Shown one piece after another: positions 43,151 to 52,001 of a stretch of 64,000 bases of DNA. This DNA is from Gammaproteobacteria bacterium (GTDB lineage: Bacteria > Pseudomonadota > Gammaproteobacteria > Xanthomonadales > Wenzhouxiangellaceae): positions 404,795 to 468,794 of the forward strand of contig JAJFKY010000016.1 of the NCBI GenBank assembly GCA_021772975.1, read 5' to 3'. Positions within the stretch are counted from its first letter, which is position 1. Each line of letters starts with the position of its first letter. The notes below the pieces were generated by a model. The model made no database searches and was not told where the DNA came from. It worked only from the letters and a program-made list of their open reading frames with translations. Position numbers and translations under genes: made by a program.

Positions 43151-43369
43151 TCAGCCTATCCCAATAAAGGCAGGGCGCACCGCGTCGCTGCTCACGCAGG
43201 TCTGGGCAATGGGCGGATAGGCCGCTTCTGGTGCTCTCATTGCTATCCCGGACAATCATCTGATCCGGAGATTCGGGCACTTATCGCATGCGCTGTGCCT
43301 TCCCATTGCCCACCCAATCCGTGTAACCTGAGGATGCGCATGTTGCTTTTATCTCACCGGAGATAGTCA

Positions 43370-43801
43370 ATGACCACCCTCAACGGCCAATGCCATTGCG
43401 GTAATCTCAGTTATCAGATTGAAACCGATCTGACCCTCCAGCAGATCGAGGCGCGTGCCTGTGATTGCAGTTTCTGTCGGATACATGCTGCGCAGAACTG
43501 GTCGGATCCGGCTGCCCAGGCTGTGATTAACATTCGCACCGAGCGGTTGCTCAACCGCTATGTGTTTGGCCTGAAAACGGCGGAGTTTTTTATTTGCCGC
43601 CAATGTGGCGCCTACGCCGGTGCGGTGTTGACACAGGCAAGACAGAGTTGGGCGACACTCAATCTGAGACTGACGCAATTGCCTGGAGTTAATGAGCGTA
43701 GCATGAGTTTCGAGGGTGAAAATGTGGCGGACCGGGTGGCGCGTCGCAAGCGTGTCTGGATGCCCGTCAGTATCCGCCATGCTGCTGAAGGTTCTGAATA
43801 A
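43370..43801 (+). CDS. GFA/CENP-V family zinc-binding protein
   Basis: 143 aa. The cysteine pattern CHCGNLSY, then CDCSFCR and later CRQCGAY matches the GFA family, some members of which activate glutathione-formaldehyde adducts. Two zinc sites are expected. GGAG lies near the ATG (CCGGAGATAGTCAATG). It is a single gene on the plus strand. Activity on formaldehyde is not established for most members; here it is inferred. Confidence 0.82.
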   Translation: MTTLNGQCHCGNLSYQIETDLTLQQIEARACDCSFCRIHAAQNWSDPAAQAVINIRTERLLNRYVFGLKTAEFFICRQCGAYAGAVLTQARQSWATLNLRLTQLPGVNERSMSFEGENVADRVARRKRVWMPVSIRHAAEGSE

Positions 43802-44023
43802 AAGCGGTATCCGCGGGCCACGCTAACCGCGATCAGCAGACACGGCGCCCATGCGCATGATTTAGCGCATCTATTTTAGCGCTGTAGCGGGCCTTGCTCA
43901 GTTAAGCGGCTATTAAGCAAAGTCTGCCTATAATCTGCGCCATTGATGCTGAGTGGATGATAGCGGCGCATGACAATCAGCCGGTTCTCATCCGTAGATA
44001 TTTTATTACGCTGGAGTATGATT

Positions 44024-44476
44024 ATGAACAGCAAATCTTATCGACTGACAGTCATTCTGGCCGCTGCGTTATTGAGCCTGCTGGTATCTGCCTGTGCCAC
44101 CCATCGTGGTACCGGCGCGGTGGCCGGTGGCGCGCTTGGCGCCGGTATTGGTACCGCCATTGACGGTGGAGGCGCTGAGGGGGCGATTATCGGTGGTCTG
44201 CTGGGGGTCATTATTGGCTCAGAGATCGGTCGCGGTATGGATAGGCGTGATCGCCGCCGCATTTACGATTCGCTGGAGCACTCTCCGTCCGGACGCCGCT
44301 CCGAATGGGTAAACCCGGATACCGGTCAGCAGTATGCGGTAACCCCACGGGAATCCTATCAGGACAGCCGTGGCAGACCATGCCGTGAGTTCATCCTGAC
44401 CAGTGATGAATTCGGCAACCCGGTGACCGGTACCGCCTGCCGCCGGCGCGATGGCAGTTGGCAAATGGTTAATTGA
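44024..44476 (+). CDS. Glycine-zipper lipoprotein, 17-kDa antigen type
   Basis: 150 aa. A lipoprotein signal with lipobox LVSAC is followed by a glycine-zipper segment (AVAGGALGAGIGTAIDGGG, IIGGLLGVIIGSEIGRGMD) and a C-terminal part resembling the Rickettsia 17-kDa antigen group (RPCREFILTSDE, GTACRRRDGSWQMVN). The frame opens at 43970, but GGAG lies 7 nt before the ATG at 44024, which begins the signal. Such proteins sit in the outer membrane. Followed by a strong terminator. Role unknown. Confidence 0.82.
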   Translation: MNSKSYRLTVILAAALLSLLVSACATHRGTGAVAGGALGAGIGTAIDGGGAEGAIIGGLLGVIIGSEIGRGMDRRDRRRIYDSLEHSPSGRRSEWVNPDTGQQYAVTPRESYQDSRGRPCREFILTSDEFGNPVTGTACRRRDGSWQMVN

Positions 44477-44585
44477 TTCAGCCGAGCAGACAATGCCTGT
44501 GCTATGCTGTTGGTATGAACACTTACAGCCATCTGACTGGCTAACAAGAGAAACCGGCATGTAGCCGGTCGATTTCATAAAACTG

Positions 44586-44612
44586 GACCCGGTCATTGGC
44601 CGGGTCTTTTTT
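44586..44612 (+). terminator. Rho-independent terminator after the lipoprotein gene
   Basis: GACCCGG pairs with CCGGGTC across a 7-nt loop, followed by six T. It is 110 bp past the lipoprotein stop, on the same strand. Confidence 0.85.
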
Positions 44613-44711
44613 ATACCCGGCAGGCGCTGCCGGATGTATGCCGCCAGTGCATTAAGTGACGACTGAAAGCCCAGCTGACCCGATCCAGTCAGCTGATTAT
44701 AAGTGTCTCAG

Positions 44712-45329
44712 CTAAACGTCAGTTTCGAACTGCTGGATACGCTCCTGCAATTGGGCAACGGTTGTTTCCAGCTCAGAGACTCTTTGCTCCAGCGGCGATT
44801 CAGTCAGTCTGGCGGCGGCTGGAGCGGCTGGTATGACGGGCTCACCGGATAGCAGGTGAGCGTAACGTTCTTCCTTCTGGCCCGGCTGCCGGGGCAGTTG
44901 CGTGGTCAGTGGCGGGGAGCGTTCAGCCAACCGTTTAAGCACATATTCAACGTCATCAATGTCATCAAACTGATGCAGACGATGAGTATGTGCTCGAATT
45001 TCCCCCGCGGTTTGCGGGCCGCGCAGCATCAGAATACACAACACAGCCAGCCCGCTGCTGGCCAGTTCCATCACTTTCTGCAGTTTTTGTTCATACTTGG
45101 GTGAGCGCGCCGACCACGCCTTGCTGACCAGATGCATGCCTTCCAGTTCGTTCAGAGCCATGCCTAACTCGCCATCGTGGTAGCTGACCACTGGCTCGCG
45201 ATTGGTTTTCTGATTGCAGGCATTTTTCAGCGCGTTCAGGGTCAGCGGATATTGATCAGGAGTGGTGTGCTGTTTTTCGATCAGACAGCCAAGAATACGA
45301 ATCTGAATAGGTTTGAGCTTATTTTCCAT
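44712..45329 (-). CDS. YceH family protein (DUF480)
   Basis: 205 aa. Two winged-helix-type domains: LKPIQIRILGCLIEKQHTTPDQYPLTLNAL, NQKTNREPVVSYHDGEL, LCILMLRGPQTAGEIRAHTHRLHQF. These match the YceH (UPF0502) family conserved in gammaproteobacteria. The C-terminus is a coiled coil (residues about 180-205: VSELETTVAQLQERIQQFE). The winged helices suggest DNA or protein binding; function not known. The start MENKLKPIQIRIL is the family start. Confidence 0.85.
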   Translation of the reverse strand: MENKLKPIQIRILGCLIEKQHTTPDQYPLTLNALKNACNQKTNREPVVSYHDGELGMALNELEGMHLVSKAWSARSPKYEQKLQKVMELASSGLAVLCILMLRGPQTAGEIRAHTHRLHQFDDIDDVEYVLKRLAERSPPLTTQLPRQPGQKEERYAHLLSGEPVIPAAPAAARLTESPLEQRVSELETTVAQLQERIQQFETDV

Positions 45330-45415
45330 GGCTTGAGTTTACCGCAATTTATCCGCTGCGCATGGACAGCCTCGAGATTATTCACGCCAGGCTGGAATAA
45401 ATGCTGCCTGCTGGC

Positions 45416-45766
45416 TCAGGGGGGCGTTTCAGAGTTTGAGCGTGCTAGCCATTTCAGTCCATTGCGGCAGCGTCTTCCCAACCGCTTGAAAAACAGCTTA
45501 ACACCGCTGTAATAGCCACCCAGCCGGCTTTCTTCATTGTTGATATCGTCGATGGCCTGCCCGGAGCGTTTTTTGACTTCCGCCAGCCAGCGTCTGGCCC
45601 AGGTGTATTCCAGCCCCAGGATCGCCAGGCCGGCGGCGATACCCAGCAGCCCCGGACCGGGCGTCAACAGCATGACGACGCCAATGATCAGAATGGTGCC
45701 GCCGACGACACTGATAACTATTCGCCGGGCTGTTTTGTAAACAACCTGACCGGTTCGCATGAGCAC
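45416..45766 (-). CDS. PGPGW-motif membrane protein
   Basis: 116 aa with two membrane helices. LTPGPGLLGIAAGLAILGLEYTWARRWL is the PGPGW-type signature of a small transmembrane family, here lacking the final Trp of PGPGW (PGPGL). The N-terminus is basic (VVYKTARR). Two starts are possible, 45766 and 45760. It is next to the AspH-like hydroxylase gene, 30 bp after it, on the same strand. Function unknown. Confidence 0.7.
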   Translation of the reverse strand: MLMRTGQVVYKTARRIVISVVGGTILIIGVVMLLTPGPGLLGIAAGLAILGLEYTWARRWLAEVKKRSGQAIDDINNEESRLGGYYSGVKLFFKRLGRRCRNGLKWLARSNSETPP

Positions 45767-45796
45767 GATCTGAGTTCCCTGTTCAGTGATGACAGC

Positions 45797-46633
45797 TCAA
45801 TGGAAAAAAGTTTTTTCCCACTGGTCATGATTTTTACGCGCTTTGCGCAGGGCCGGCAGCCAGGCGGCAATGGTCAGTACCAGCCAGTTAAAAAAGTTAC
45901 CGGGAAAATGACACGGGCGCACGAAATCCACAAACAATACGACCCGCTGCTCATCGGTATCGTTCCATACTTCGTGGTTGTAGGTATCATCGAAAATCAG
46001 GCTTTCCCCGCGGCGCCAGGTATGAATCTGGTCGTGTATACGGATACGGCATTGCTCGGCGGCCTGTGGCACCTGCAGGCCGAGATGGTAGCGCAACACA
46101 CCCTTAAAAGGGCCATAGTGCGGAGGGATGTGTTTGTGTGGTGACAAAATGGAGAAGAAGGCGGTTTTCATGCCGGGAATACTTTCCAGAATGCGGGTGG
46201 TTTCCGGGCACTGCCGACAGTTCTCTTCGCAACGGATACCGTAGCCGAAGAAAAACCAGGTCTTCCAGCTGTTATCAGTATTGATAGCATCCACGCCCGG
46301 CGTTACGTCCTGGAAGTTAGGCAGTTCATCATGCCGGGCCAGTACGTTTTCCAGCTCCTGAAGAATAGCCGGGGTCTGCTGTTCGACGCGTTCTACCCAG
46401 TCAAAAGTCTCCCGGTCAAACACCGGCAGGTCACCCGCACGCGAACTTCTGGCAATCCGGCGTTCAGTAAAGTGCAACAGGCGGGTACCGATCCGTGACC
46501 ACAGACCGGCGCTGGCCATGTCCTGGATTTCAGCCGCATGCTTACTGGCGGGCGGTTGCTTGATACGTTGTACCGAACGGCGCCCGGAAAGCCCGTCCTG
46601 AGCCTCGAACGCGGTATTGTCTGTGCTATTCAT
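45797..46633 (-). CDS. Aspartyl/asparaginyl beta-hydroxylase (LpxO-like) family protein
   Basis: 278 aa. AspH/LpxO enzymes are Fe(II)/2-oxoglutarate dioxygenases; LpxO adds a hydroxyl to lipid A secondary acyl chains. The core shows HIPPHYGPFKGVLRYHLGLQ, CRIRIHDQIHTWRRGESLIFDDTYNHEVWN and RVVLFVDFVRP, which give the iron-binding histidines and the Arg for 2-oxoglutarate. A hydrophobic helix near the end (FFNWLVLTIAAWLPAL) may hold it in the membrane. It is flanked by a sulfotransferase gene upstream (73 bp), so the pair may modify the envelope. Confidence 0.82.
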   Translation of the reverse strand: MNSTDNTAFEAQDGLSGRRSVQRIKQPPASKHAAEIQDMASAGLWSRIGTRLLHFTERRIARSSRAGDLPVFDRETFDWVERVEQQTPAILQELENVLARHDELPNFQDVTPGVDAINTDNSWKTWFFFGYGIRCEENCRQCPETTRILESIPGMKTAFFSILSPHKHIPPHYGPFKGVLRYHLGLQVPQAAEQCRIRIHDQIHTWRRGESLIFDDTYNHEVWNDTDEQRVVLFVDFVRPCHFPGNFFNWLVLTIAAWLPALRKARKNHDQWEKTFFH

Positions 46634-46706
46634 AGAAAGTCGATGTTATACAATTATGACAGTATTTTATCATGCCGATAGTCATATCGAATATGGTCGG
46701 CCGGCA

Positions 46707-47513
46707 TCACCAGTTGGGCATCGCAACACCCCAATCGGCCTTTAGCGCGGCCATTTCCGGGGCCAGTACTTCACGCAGGCGGCTTTCCAGGTGGTCCGGC
46801 AGTGTAAGCTTGTGCTGCGGCCGTAACAGCCATGCAGGCAATTGCCGCTGACGCTCAAACGGTGTCATCCGGTGAATATAAGGCAGCCGTTTCAACCACT
46901 TCCAGCGTAACAGCTGACGTTGCCGTCGGCTGTTCTCACGGTTGGGCCGGCTTGCCTGGGTGCGGGCGCCAAGAAACTGATACAGCCCCTCCATCACCTC
47001 CGCATTGTTCTGGATATAGTCTTCCAGGCGAATGATATGAATCTGCCGCTGTGGAAAAAACGCGCTGTACTGTTGTAATTGATAAGCGTAGCAGGCCACC
47101 TTGATCAGGAAATCATCTTGCAGCAGACGCTCATCCAGGGTGCGCTCGTCCAACTCGTCAAAATGAATGTGCTGATGATGCGAAACAATCTGTGCAACCG
47201 GATCGCGCACCATATAGATTAATTTGGCGTGGGGAATCAGACGGTGGATTTTTTCCGGCGCATCCCCGTACCAGGGGGCCTTGCTGTAACTGGTGGAAGC
47301 CTCGCCGCACAGTTGCTGCGCGCCGGCGTCAGCAAATAAAGCCTGATACCAGGCCAGGCCCTGCTGCCAGGCGCCCACGCCATAAGTGCTGAAGAAAGTG
47401 GGTTCTTTGATCTCCGAACAATAAATATCCGGATGCTGGCGCAGTTGGCCGTATAAAGAGGTCGTACCGCATTTGGCGGCGCCGATGATCAGGAAGTCCG
47501 GCAGACGGGACAT
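46707..47513 (-). CDS. Sulfotransferase family protein
   Basis: 268 aa. PAPS-dependent sulfotransferases move a sulfate to a hydroxyl or amine. The 5'-phosphosulfate loop is FLIIGAAKCGTTSLYGQL near the start and the 3'-phosphate motif is YMVRDPVAQIVSHHQH, so the cofactor site is complete. The substrate may be a glycan or lipid. It begins 44 bp after the ctaE stop on the same strand and is followed by the AspH-like gene. No sulfate-activation genes are nearby. Bacterial members often modify envelope or capsule sugars. Confidence 0.82.
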   Translation of the reverse strand: MSRLPDFLIIGAAKCGTTSLYGQLRQHPDIYCSEIKEPTFFSTYGVGAWQQGLAWYQALFADAGAQQLCGEASTSYSKAPWYGDAPEKIHRLIPHAKLIYMVRDPVAQIVSHHQHIHFDELDERTLDERLLQDDFLIKVACYAYQLQQYSAFFPQRQIHIIRLEDYIQNNAEVMEGLYQFLGARTQASRPNRENSRRQRQLLRWKWLKRLPYIHRMTPFERQRQLPAWLLRPQHKLTLPDHLESRLREVLAPEMAALKADWGVAMPNW

Positions 47514-47557
47514 GCTGGGTGCTGACCGCCAGCGGCGGCCAGAAGGGAATCAGCCGT

Positions 47558-48433
47558 TTACAGCACGTATACGAACAGGAACAGACCTAACCAGACCACG
47601 TCCACAAAGTGCCAGTACCAGGCGACCGCCTCGAAGCCAAAATGATTCTCATCAGAAAAATGGCCTTTCATACTTCTGAACATGATCACCGTCAGCATGA
47701 TCGCGCCCAGCGTGACATGCATGCCGTGGAAGCCGGTCAGCATAAAAAAGGTCGAGCCATAAATACCGGACCCCAGGGTCAGACCGAGTTCATTGTAAGC
47801 GTGGGCATATTCGCCGATCTGCAGATACATGAAGTAAAAACCCAGCGCGACGGTAGCCGCCAGCCACAGCACCAGAGCCTTGCGCTGGGCTTTTTTCAGC
47901 GCCCAGTGAGCCATGGTTACGGTCAGGCCGGAGGTCAACAGGATCAGGGTATTGACCAGTGGTACGTCGAAGGCCGGCACGGTCTGGAATTCACCACCCA
48001 GGTTGGCCGGTCCATTGGTTGGCCAGACAGCTTCAAAGCCTTGCCACAGGACTGCATTGGTCATCGCACCACTGCCTTCGCCGCCCAACCACGGCACCAC
48101 CAGCGCACGGGCATAAAACAATGCGCCAAAAAACGCCGCGAAGAACATCACCTCGGAAAAGATGAACCAGATCATGCCCATGCGGAAGGACGTATCCACC
48201 TGGCGGTTATAAAAACCCTGCACGCTTTCATGGATAACTTCACCGAACCAGCCAAACAGCATCACCACGACGATGGCAATGCCGGCATACATCAGGTAAA
48301 CCCCGAAATCACTGCCATTCATCATGTTGGCTGCGCCAACCACTAATGCGGTCACACCGATTGAGCCGACAATCGGCCAATGGGCGTGATGTGGAACGTA
48401 ATAATGATTGTGATCAGGTTTGGCGTGGGCCAT
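47558..48433 (-). CDS. ctaE: Cytochrome c oxidase subunit 3
   Basis: 291 aa, seven membrane helices. WGWFGEVIHESVQGFY-type (here LFGWFGEVIHESVQGFY), FFGALFYARAL, LTSGLTVTMAHWAL, FMLTGFHGMHVTLG and AVAWYWHFVDVVWL are subunit III signatures, including the conserved Glu and His. It is the last structural gene of the aa3-type oxidase operon, which starts with ctaC and ctaD. Oxidases of this type pump protons with O2 as the acceptor, so aerobic respiration is supported. Confidence 0.95.
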   Translation of the reverse strand: MAHAKPDHNHYYVPHHAHWPIVGSIGVTALVVGAANMMNGSDFGVYLMYAGIAIVVVMLFGWFGEVIHESVQGFYNRQVDTSFRMGMIWFIFSEVMFFAAFFGALFYARALVVPWLGGEGSGAMTNAVLWQGFEAVWPTNGPANLGGEFQTVPAFDVPLVNTLILLTSGLTVTMAHWALKKAQRKALVLWLAATVALGFYFMYLQIGEYAHAYNELGLTLGSGIYGSTFFMLTGFHGMHVTLGAIMLTVIMFRSMKGHFSDENHFGFEAVAWYWHFVDVVWLGLFLFVYVL

Positions 48434-48520
48434 GTGTCATTCTCTTATTCAATTTACAATTATGCTGCCAACTGCAGCGCCAGTTATTTTAGGGCAGTCT
48501 GACGCGCTAAACCAGCGGGC

Positions 48521-48628
48521 CTACTGGCCGAACATAGCGGCTGCAACAAAGACCAGATAAATACCAGCCGCCACACCTGCCAGGCACAGCACCGTGATAC
48601 GGGTGCGGCGTTGATTATTCAAAGTCAT
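48521..48628 (-). CDS. 35-aa membrane peptide in the oxidase operon
   Basis: A 35-codon gene, MTLNNQRRTRITVLCLAGV then a hydrophobic stretch AAGIYLVFVAAAMFGQ. A single membrane helix with a basic N-terminus. It lies between ctaD and ctaE, on the same strand, where other proteobacteria often have cox11 and a small cytochrome-oxidase-associated peptide. Ribosome site GGTAAGCATCG before the ATG is modest. Its short size and position suggest an accessory or assembly peptide. Not recognised by sequence alone. Confidence 0.6.
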   Translation of the reverse strand: MTLNNQRRTRITVLCLAGVAAGIYLVFVAAAMFGQ

Positions 48629-48647
48629 CGATGCTTACCCGTAATGC

Positions 48648-50267
48648 TTAATGAGCTACGTCGCCATGCGCCAGCTTGCTGTCATCAATCACCGGTGGAT
48701 CCTCAAAGGTGTGATAAGGCGCGGGTGAAGGCACCGTCCACTCCAGACCTTTGGCGCCTTCCCAAACCTGAGCGGTGGCCTTTTGACCACCACGCGCGGT
48801 TTGCCAGACGATATAGACCAGCAGTAACTGCGCCAGACCAAACGCGAATCCGCCGATGCTGGAAATCATGTTGTAGTCGGCAAACTGCACCGCATAATCG
48901 GGAATACGCCGCGGCATGCCGGCCAGTCCCAGATAATGCTGTGGGAAGAACAGCACATTTACGGAAATGGTCGACCACCAGAAATGAATCTTGCCGAGCC
49001 GTTCTGAATACATATGGCCGGTCCATTTAGGCAGCCAATAGTACACCCCGGCAATAATCCCGAAGATCGCTCCGGTGACCAGCACATAGTGGAAATGGGC
49101 CACCACGAAATAGGTGTCATGGTATTGGAAATCGGCCGGCACGATCGCCAACATCAGCCCGGAAAAACCACCGATGGTGAACAGAATCACGAATGCCAGC
49201 GCAAACAGCATCGGGGTCTCGAAGGTCATCGAGCCACGCCACATGGTGGAGACCCAGTTAAACACTTTCACCCCGGTGGGCACGGCGATGACCATGGTGG
49301 CGTACATAAAGAACAACTCGCCACCGAGCGGCATGCCGACGGTAAACATGTGATGCGCCCAGACAATAAACGACAGAAAGGCGATACTCGCGGTGGCGTA
49401 AACCATCGCGGAATAACCAAACAGCGGTTTGCGGGCAAAAGTCGGGATAATCTCCGAGATCACGCCAAACGCGGGCAGGATCATGATGTAAACCTCGGGA
49501 TGACCGAAGAACCAGAAAATATGCTGGAACATTACCGGATCGCCGCCGCCGGCGGCGTTAAAGAAGCTGGTATCGAAAAACCGGTCGGTCAGCAGCATGG
49601 TGACTGCTCCAGCCAGCACCGGCATGACCGCGATCAGCAGGAATGCGGTGATCAGCCAGGTCCATACAAACAGCGGCATGCGCAGCAGCGTCATGCCGGG
49701 TGCACGCATGTTCAGGATCGTGGCGATGATATTGATCGCACCCATGATGGAAGAAATCCCCATCATATGGATGGCAAAGATGACGAACGCAAAACTGTTG
49801 CCGGTTTGCAGCGACAGCGGCGGATACAGGGTCCAGCCACCGGCCGGGCCGCCGGACGGCATAAACAGTGTGGACAGCAGCATGACAAACGCAAACGGCA
49901 GAATCCAGAAGCTCCAGTTGTTCATCCGTGGCAGCGCCATATCCGGTGCGCCGATCATCATCGGCACCATCCAGTTGGCCAGGCCGACAAAGGCTGGCAT
50001 CACCGCACCGAAGATCATCACCAGCGCATGCATGGTGGTCATCTGATTGAAGAATTCAGGGTCTACCAGTTGCAGTCCCGGCTGGAACAGTTCGGCGCGG
50101 ATAATCATCGCCATGAAACCACCAACCAGAAACATCAGCAGGGCAAACAGCAGATACAGCGTGCCGATATCTTTGTGATTGGTGGTGAAAACCCAGCGCA
50201 TCAGGCCTTTGGCGGGTCCGTGGTGTGCGTCGTCGTGATGTTCTTGTACTGCAGCAGTGTTGCTCAT
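48648..50267 (-). CDS. ctaD: Cytochrome c oxidase subunit 1
   Basis: 539 aa, 12 membrane helices. Heme and copper ligands are in [33 protein letters not shown] (with the Tyr cross-linked to His), AHHMFTVGM and [12 protein letters not shown]. The C-terminus is Lys/His-containing and ends on AHGDVAH. aa3-type oxygen reductase catalytic subunit. It is preceded by ctaC (23 bp) and followed by a small membrane peptide gene. Full length. Confidence 0.97.
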   Translation of the reverse strand: MSNTAAVQEHHDDAHHGPAKGLMRWVFTTNHKDIGTLYLLFALLMFLVGGFMAMIIRAELFQPGLQLVDPEFFNQMTTMHALVMIFGAVMPAFVGLANWMVPMMIGAPDMALPRMNNWSFWILPFAFVMLLSTLFMPSGGPAGGWTLYPPLSLQTGNSFAFVIFAIHMMGISSIMGAINIIATILNMRAPGMTLLRMPLFVWTWLITAFLLIAVMPVLAGAVTMLLTDRFFDTSFFNAAGGGDPVMFQHIFWFFGHPEVYIMILPAFGVISEIIPTFARKPLFGYSAMVYATASIAFLSFIVWAHHMFTVGMPLGGELFFMYATMVIAVPTGVKVFNWVSTMWRGSMTFETPMLFALAFVILFTIGGFSGLMLAIVPADFQYHDTYFVVAHFHYVLVTGAIFGIIAGVYYWLPKWTGHMYSERLGKIHFWWSTISVNVLFFPQHYLGLAGMPRRIPDYAVQFADYNMISSIGGFAFGLAQLLLVYIVWQTARGGQKATAQVWEGAKGLEWTVPSPAPYHTFEDPPVIDDSKLAHGDVAH

Positions 50268-50290
50268 AACCTTATTTACCAGTCATTTAA

Positions 50291-51169
50291 TTAGTTAACG
50301 GTGGATGTCAATGCGGTATCAGCCGCGGCCGAATCACCGGCTTCCGCGTACCCGGAGGTATCCAGGTCATCCTGCGGGCCTTTCTGCTCAACCAGCCATT
50401 GATTAAATTCGGCTTTCGGCAGTACCTCAACCACAATCGGCATGAAGCCATGATCCTTGCCGCACAGCTCGGCGCACTGGCCGCGATAGACGCCCGGCTC
50501 GGACACCTCGGTCCAGGCTTCATTAACCAACCCGGGAATCGCATCGCGTTTCCAGCCCAGTTCCGGCACCCACCAGGAATGGATAACATCGCCGGCGGTC
50601 AGCAGAAAACGAATCTTGGTATCGGCTGGAATGACCAGCCGGTTATCGACTTCCAGCAGGTAGTTATCAACGCTGGCGGGATCAATGCCGGAATTCTTGA
50701 TGCGCGCCGCATTGCTGGCCGAATCCAGTGAGCTGATAAAGCTGACGCCTTCGCCCATGTACTCGTAGTGCCACTTCCACTGATAGCCGGTAATTTTGAT
50801 ATCCATCTCATAACCGGCGGTGGTTTCCATCAGAATCAGTACCCGGGTAGCGGGGATCGCCATAGCCACCAGGATAATGATCGGAATCACTGTCCAGGCA
50901 ACCTCGGCCTTGGTGCTGTGGGTAAACTGAGCAGCTTCCGCGCCACGGCTTTTGCGATGCAGAATAATGGATACGAACATGGCGCCGAACACCAGTACGC
51001 CAATCACTACACAAATCCATAAAATGATCATATGCAGGTCATAGGCCTCACGGCTGAATTCGGTCACGCCACGCGGCATGTTGTCGCCGACCGCAAACAT
51101 TCCCCACACCGCCAGTAACAACCCGGCCAGCACGGCCAGTATCACGACCACAATATTCTGTTTTTTCAT
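50291..51169 (-). CDS. ctaC: Cytochrome c oxidase subunit 2
   Basis: 292 aa. Two membrane helices near the start (NIVVVILAVLAGLLLAVWGMF; MIILWICVVIGVLVFGAMFV) hold a periplasmic cupredoxin domain. The CuA site is complete: HSWWVPELGWKRDA, then YRGQCAELCGKDHGFMP (two Cys, His, Met). There is no fused cytochrome c, so the donor is a separate cytochrome c. The frame opens at 51202 but MKKQNIVVVIL at 51169 is a natural start. First subunit gene of the operon, with a DUF2244 gene upstream (93 bp). Confidence 0.95.
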   Translation of the reverse strand: MKKQNIVVVILAVLAGLLLAVWGMFAVGDNMPRGVTEFSREAYDLHMIILWICVVIGVLVFGAMFVSIILHRKSRGAEAAQFTHSTKAEVAWTVIPIIILVAMAIPATRVLILMETTAGYEMDIKITGYQWKWHYEYMGEGVSFISSLDSASNAARIKNSGIDPASVDNYLLEVDNRLVIPADTKIRFLLTAGDVIHSWWVPELGWKRDAIPGLVNEAWTEVSEPGVYRGQCAELCGKDHGFMPIVVEVLPKAEFNQWLVEQKGPQDDLDTSGYAEAGDSAAADTALTSTVN

Positions 51170-51262
51170 GTTACGTCTATTCCTGTTCGATTGCGTAAGC
51201 AAGTTGGCAATCGCATTGCAAAAACCGTTTTGTCAGGTGCAGCGCAAATCACCGGCCAGCCA

Positions 51263-51811
51263 TCAGGCAATCAGTTGCGATCCGGCTGCCGTACTGGACG
51301 GCAGACTGGTATGCAGCAAGCTGTGCCTTTGCAAGCCTGATTGCAGGCGTTGCGCCAGTAGTTCACGTTCCTGACAGTTCAAAAACTGTCCCAGCTCCAG
51401 GCAGCAGCCCTGGCAGCTTAACAGCACCCGGTTATCTCTGGCCGGTGGCTGTCCGGGGTGATAGACCACTCTGGTCCAGCCGGTGGTTAACTGGCTTTCA
51501 CTCAGCATTCCGGCCTGGTTGATCAGCACACGGATGTGCTGCGGATCGATCCGCACTTCCAGCATCCGCCAATTCCGCCGCCAGGCCATGCGCAATGCCC
51601 ATCCCACCAGCAGCAGATGGATTATCGCAAACGCCAGCACCGGCCAGAATCCCTGGATGGCCAGATAGATTGCGATCAACAGGGTGACAGCGCTAAGCCA
51701 CGCAAACACCAGCGCAAGCTGGGATAAACTGCTGGAGCAGTTGGCCCGGGCCTGCAGCACCATATAATCGGTGCCGGTTTCAGTGACGTGCTGTTCCCAG
51801 TGGTTAACCAT
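51263..51811 (-). CDS. DUF2244 membrane protein
   Basis: 182 aa. Two membrane helices (about residues 34-50 and 55-75) are followed by RRNWRMLEVRIDPQHIRVL and a beta-rich part ending near QERELLAQRLQSGL, the pattern of DUF2244, a family that usually lies with cytochrome oxidase genes. It is upstream of ctaC on the same strand. Function not known; a role in oxidase assembly is suggested by context. Confidence 0.78.
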   Translation of the reverse strand: MVNHWEQHVTETGTDYMVLQARANCSSSLSQLALVFAWLSAVTLLIAIYLAIQGFWPVLAFAIIHLLLVGWALRMAWRRNWRMLEVRIDPQHIRVLINQAGMLSESQLTTGWTRVVYHPGQPPARDNRVLLSCQGCCLELGQFLNCQERELLAQRLQSGLQRHSLLHTSLPSSTAAGSQLIA

Positions 51812-52001
51812 GCCGTTATGCGTATCTCAGCTGTGGCAACCGGATGTTGATCACAATGTTCGCCTTATCACCAGCCGTACATTGTAAACTAGCGCCTGAT
51901 TGCGCAGCAATGCTTGTGATTGATAATCGCGAGATATTTCGTCAGGCTGAGGTGCGCGGATGTATTAAATTAAGCCATTTGTTCAAGGAATAAGCCGACC
52001 C

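Noticed and set aside
47609..48346. 245-codon plus-strand frame across ctaE
   Set aside because: Shadow of subunit 3; no recognisable domain.
49014..50294. 426-codon open frame on the plus strand across ctaD
   Set aside because: It is antisense to a clearly conserved oxidase subunit gene, and its His/Arg/Gln-rich translation is typical of a shadow frame.
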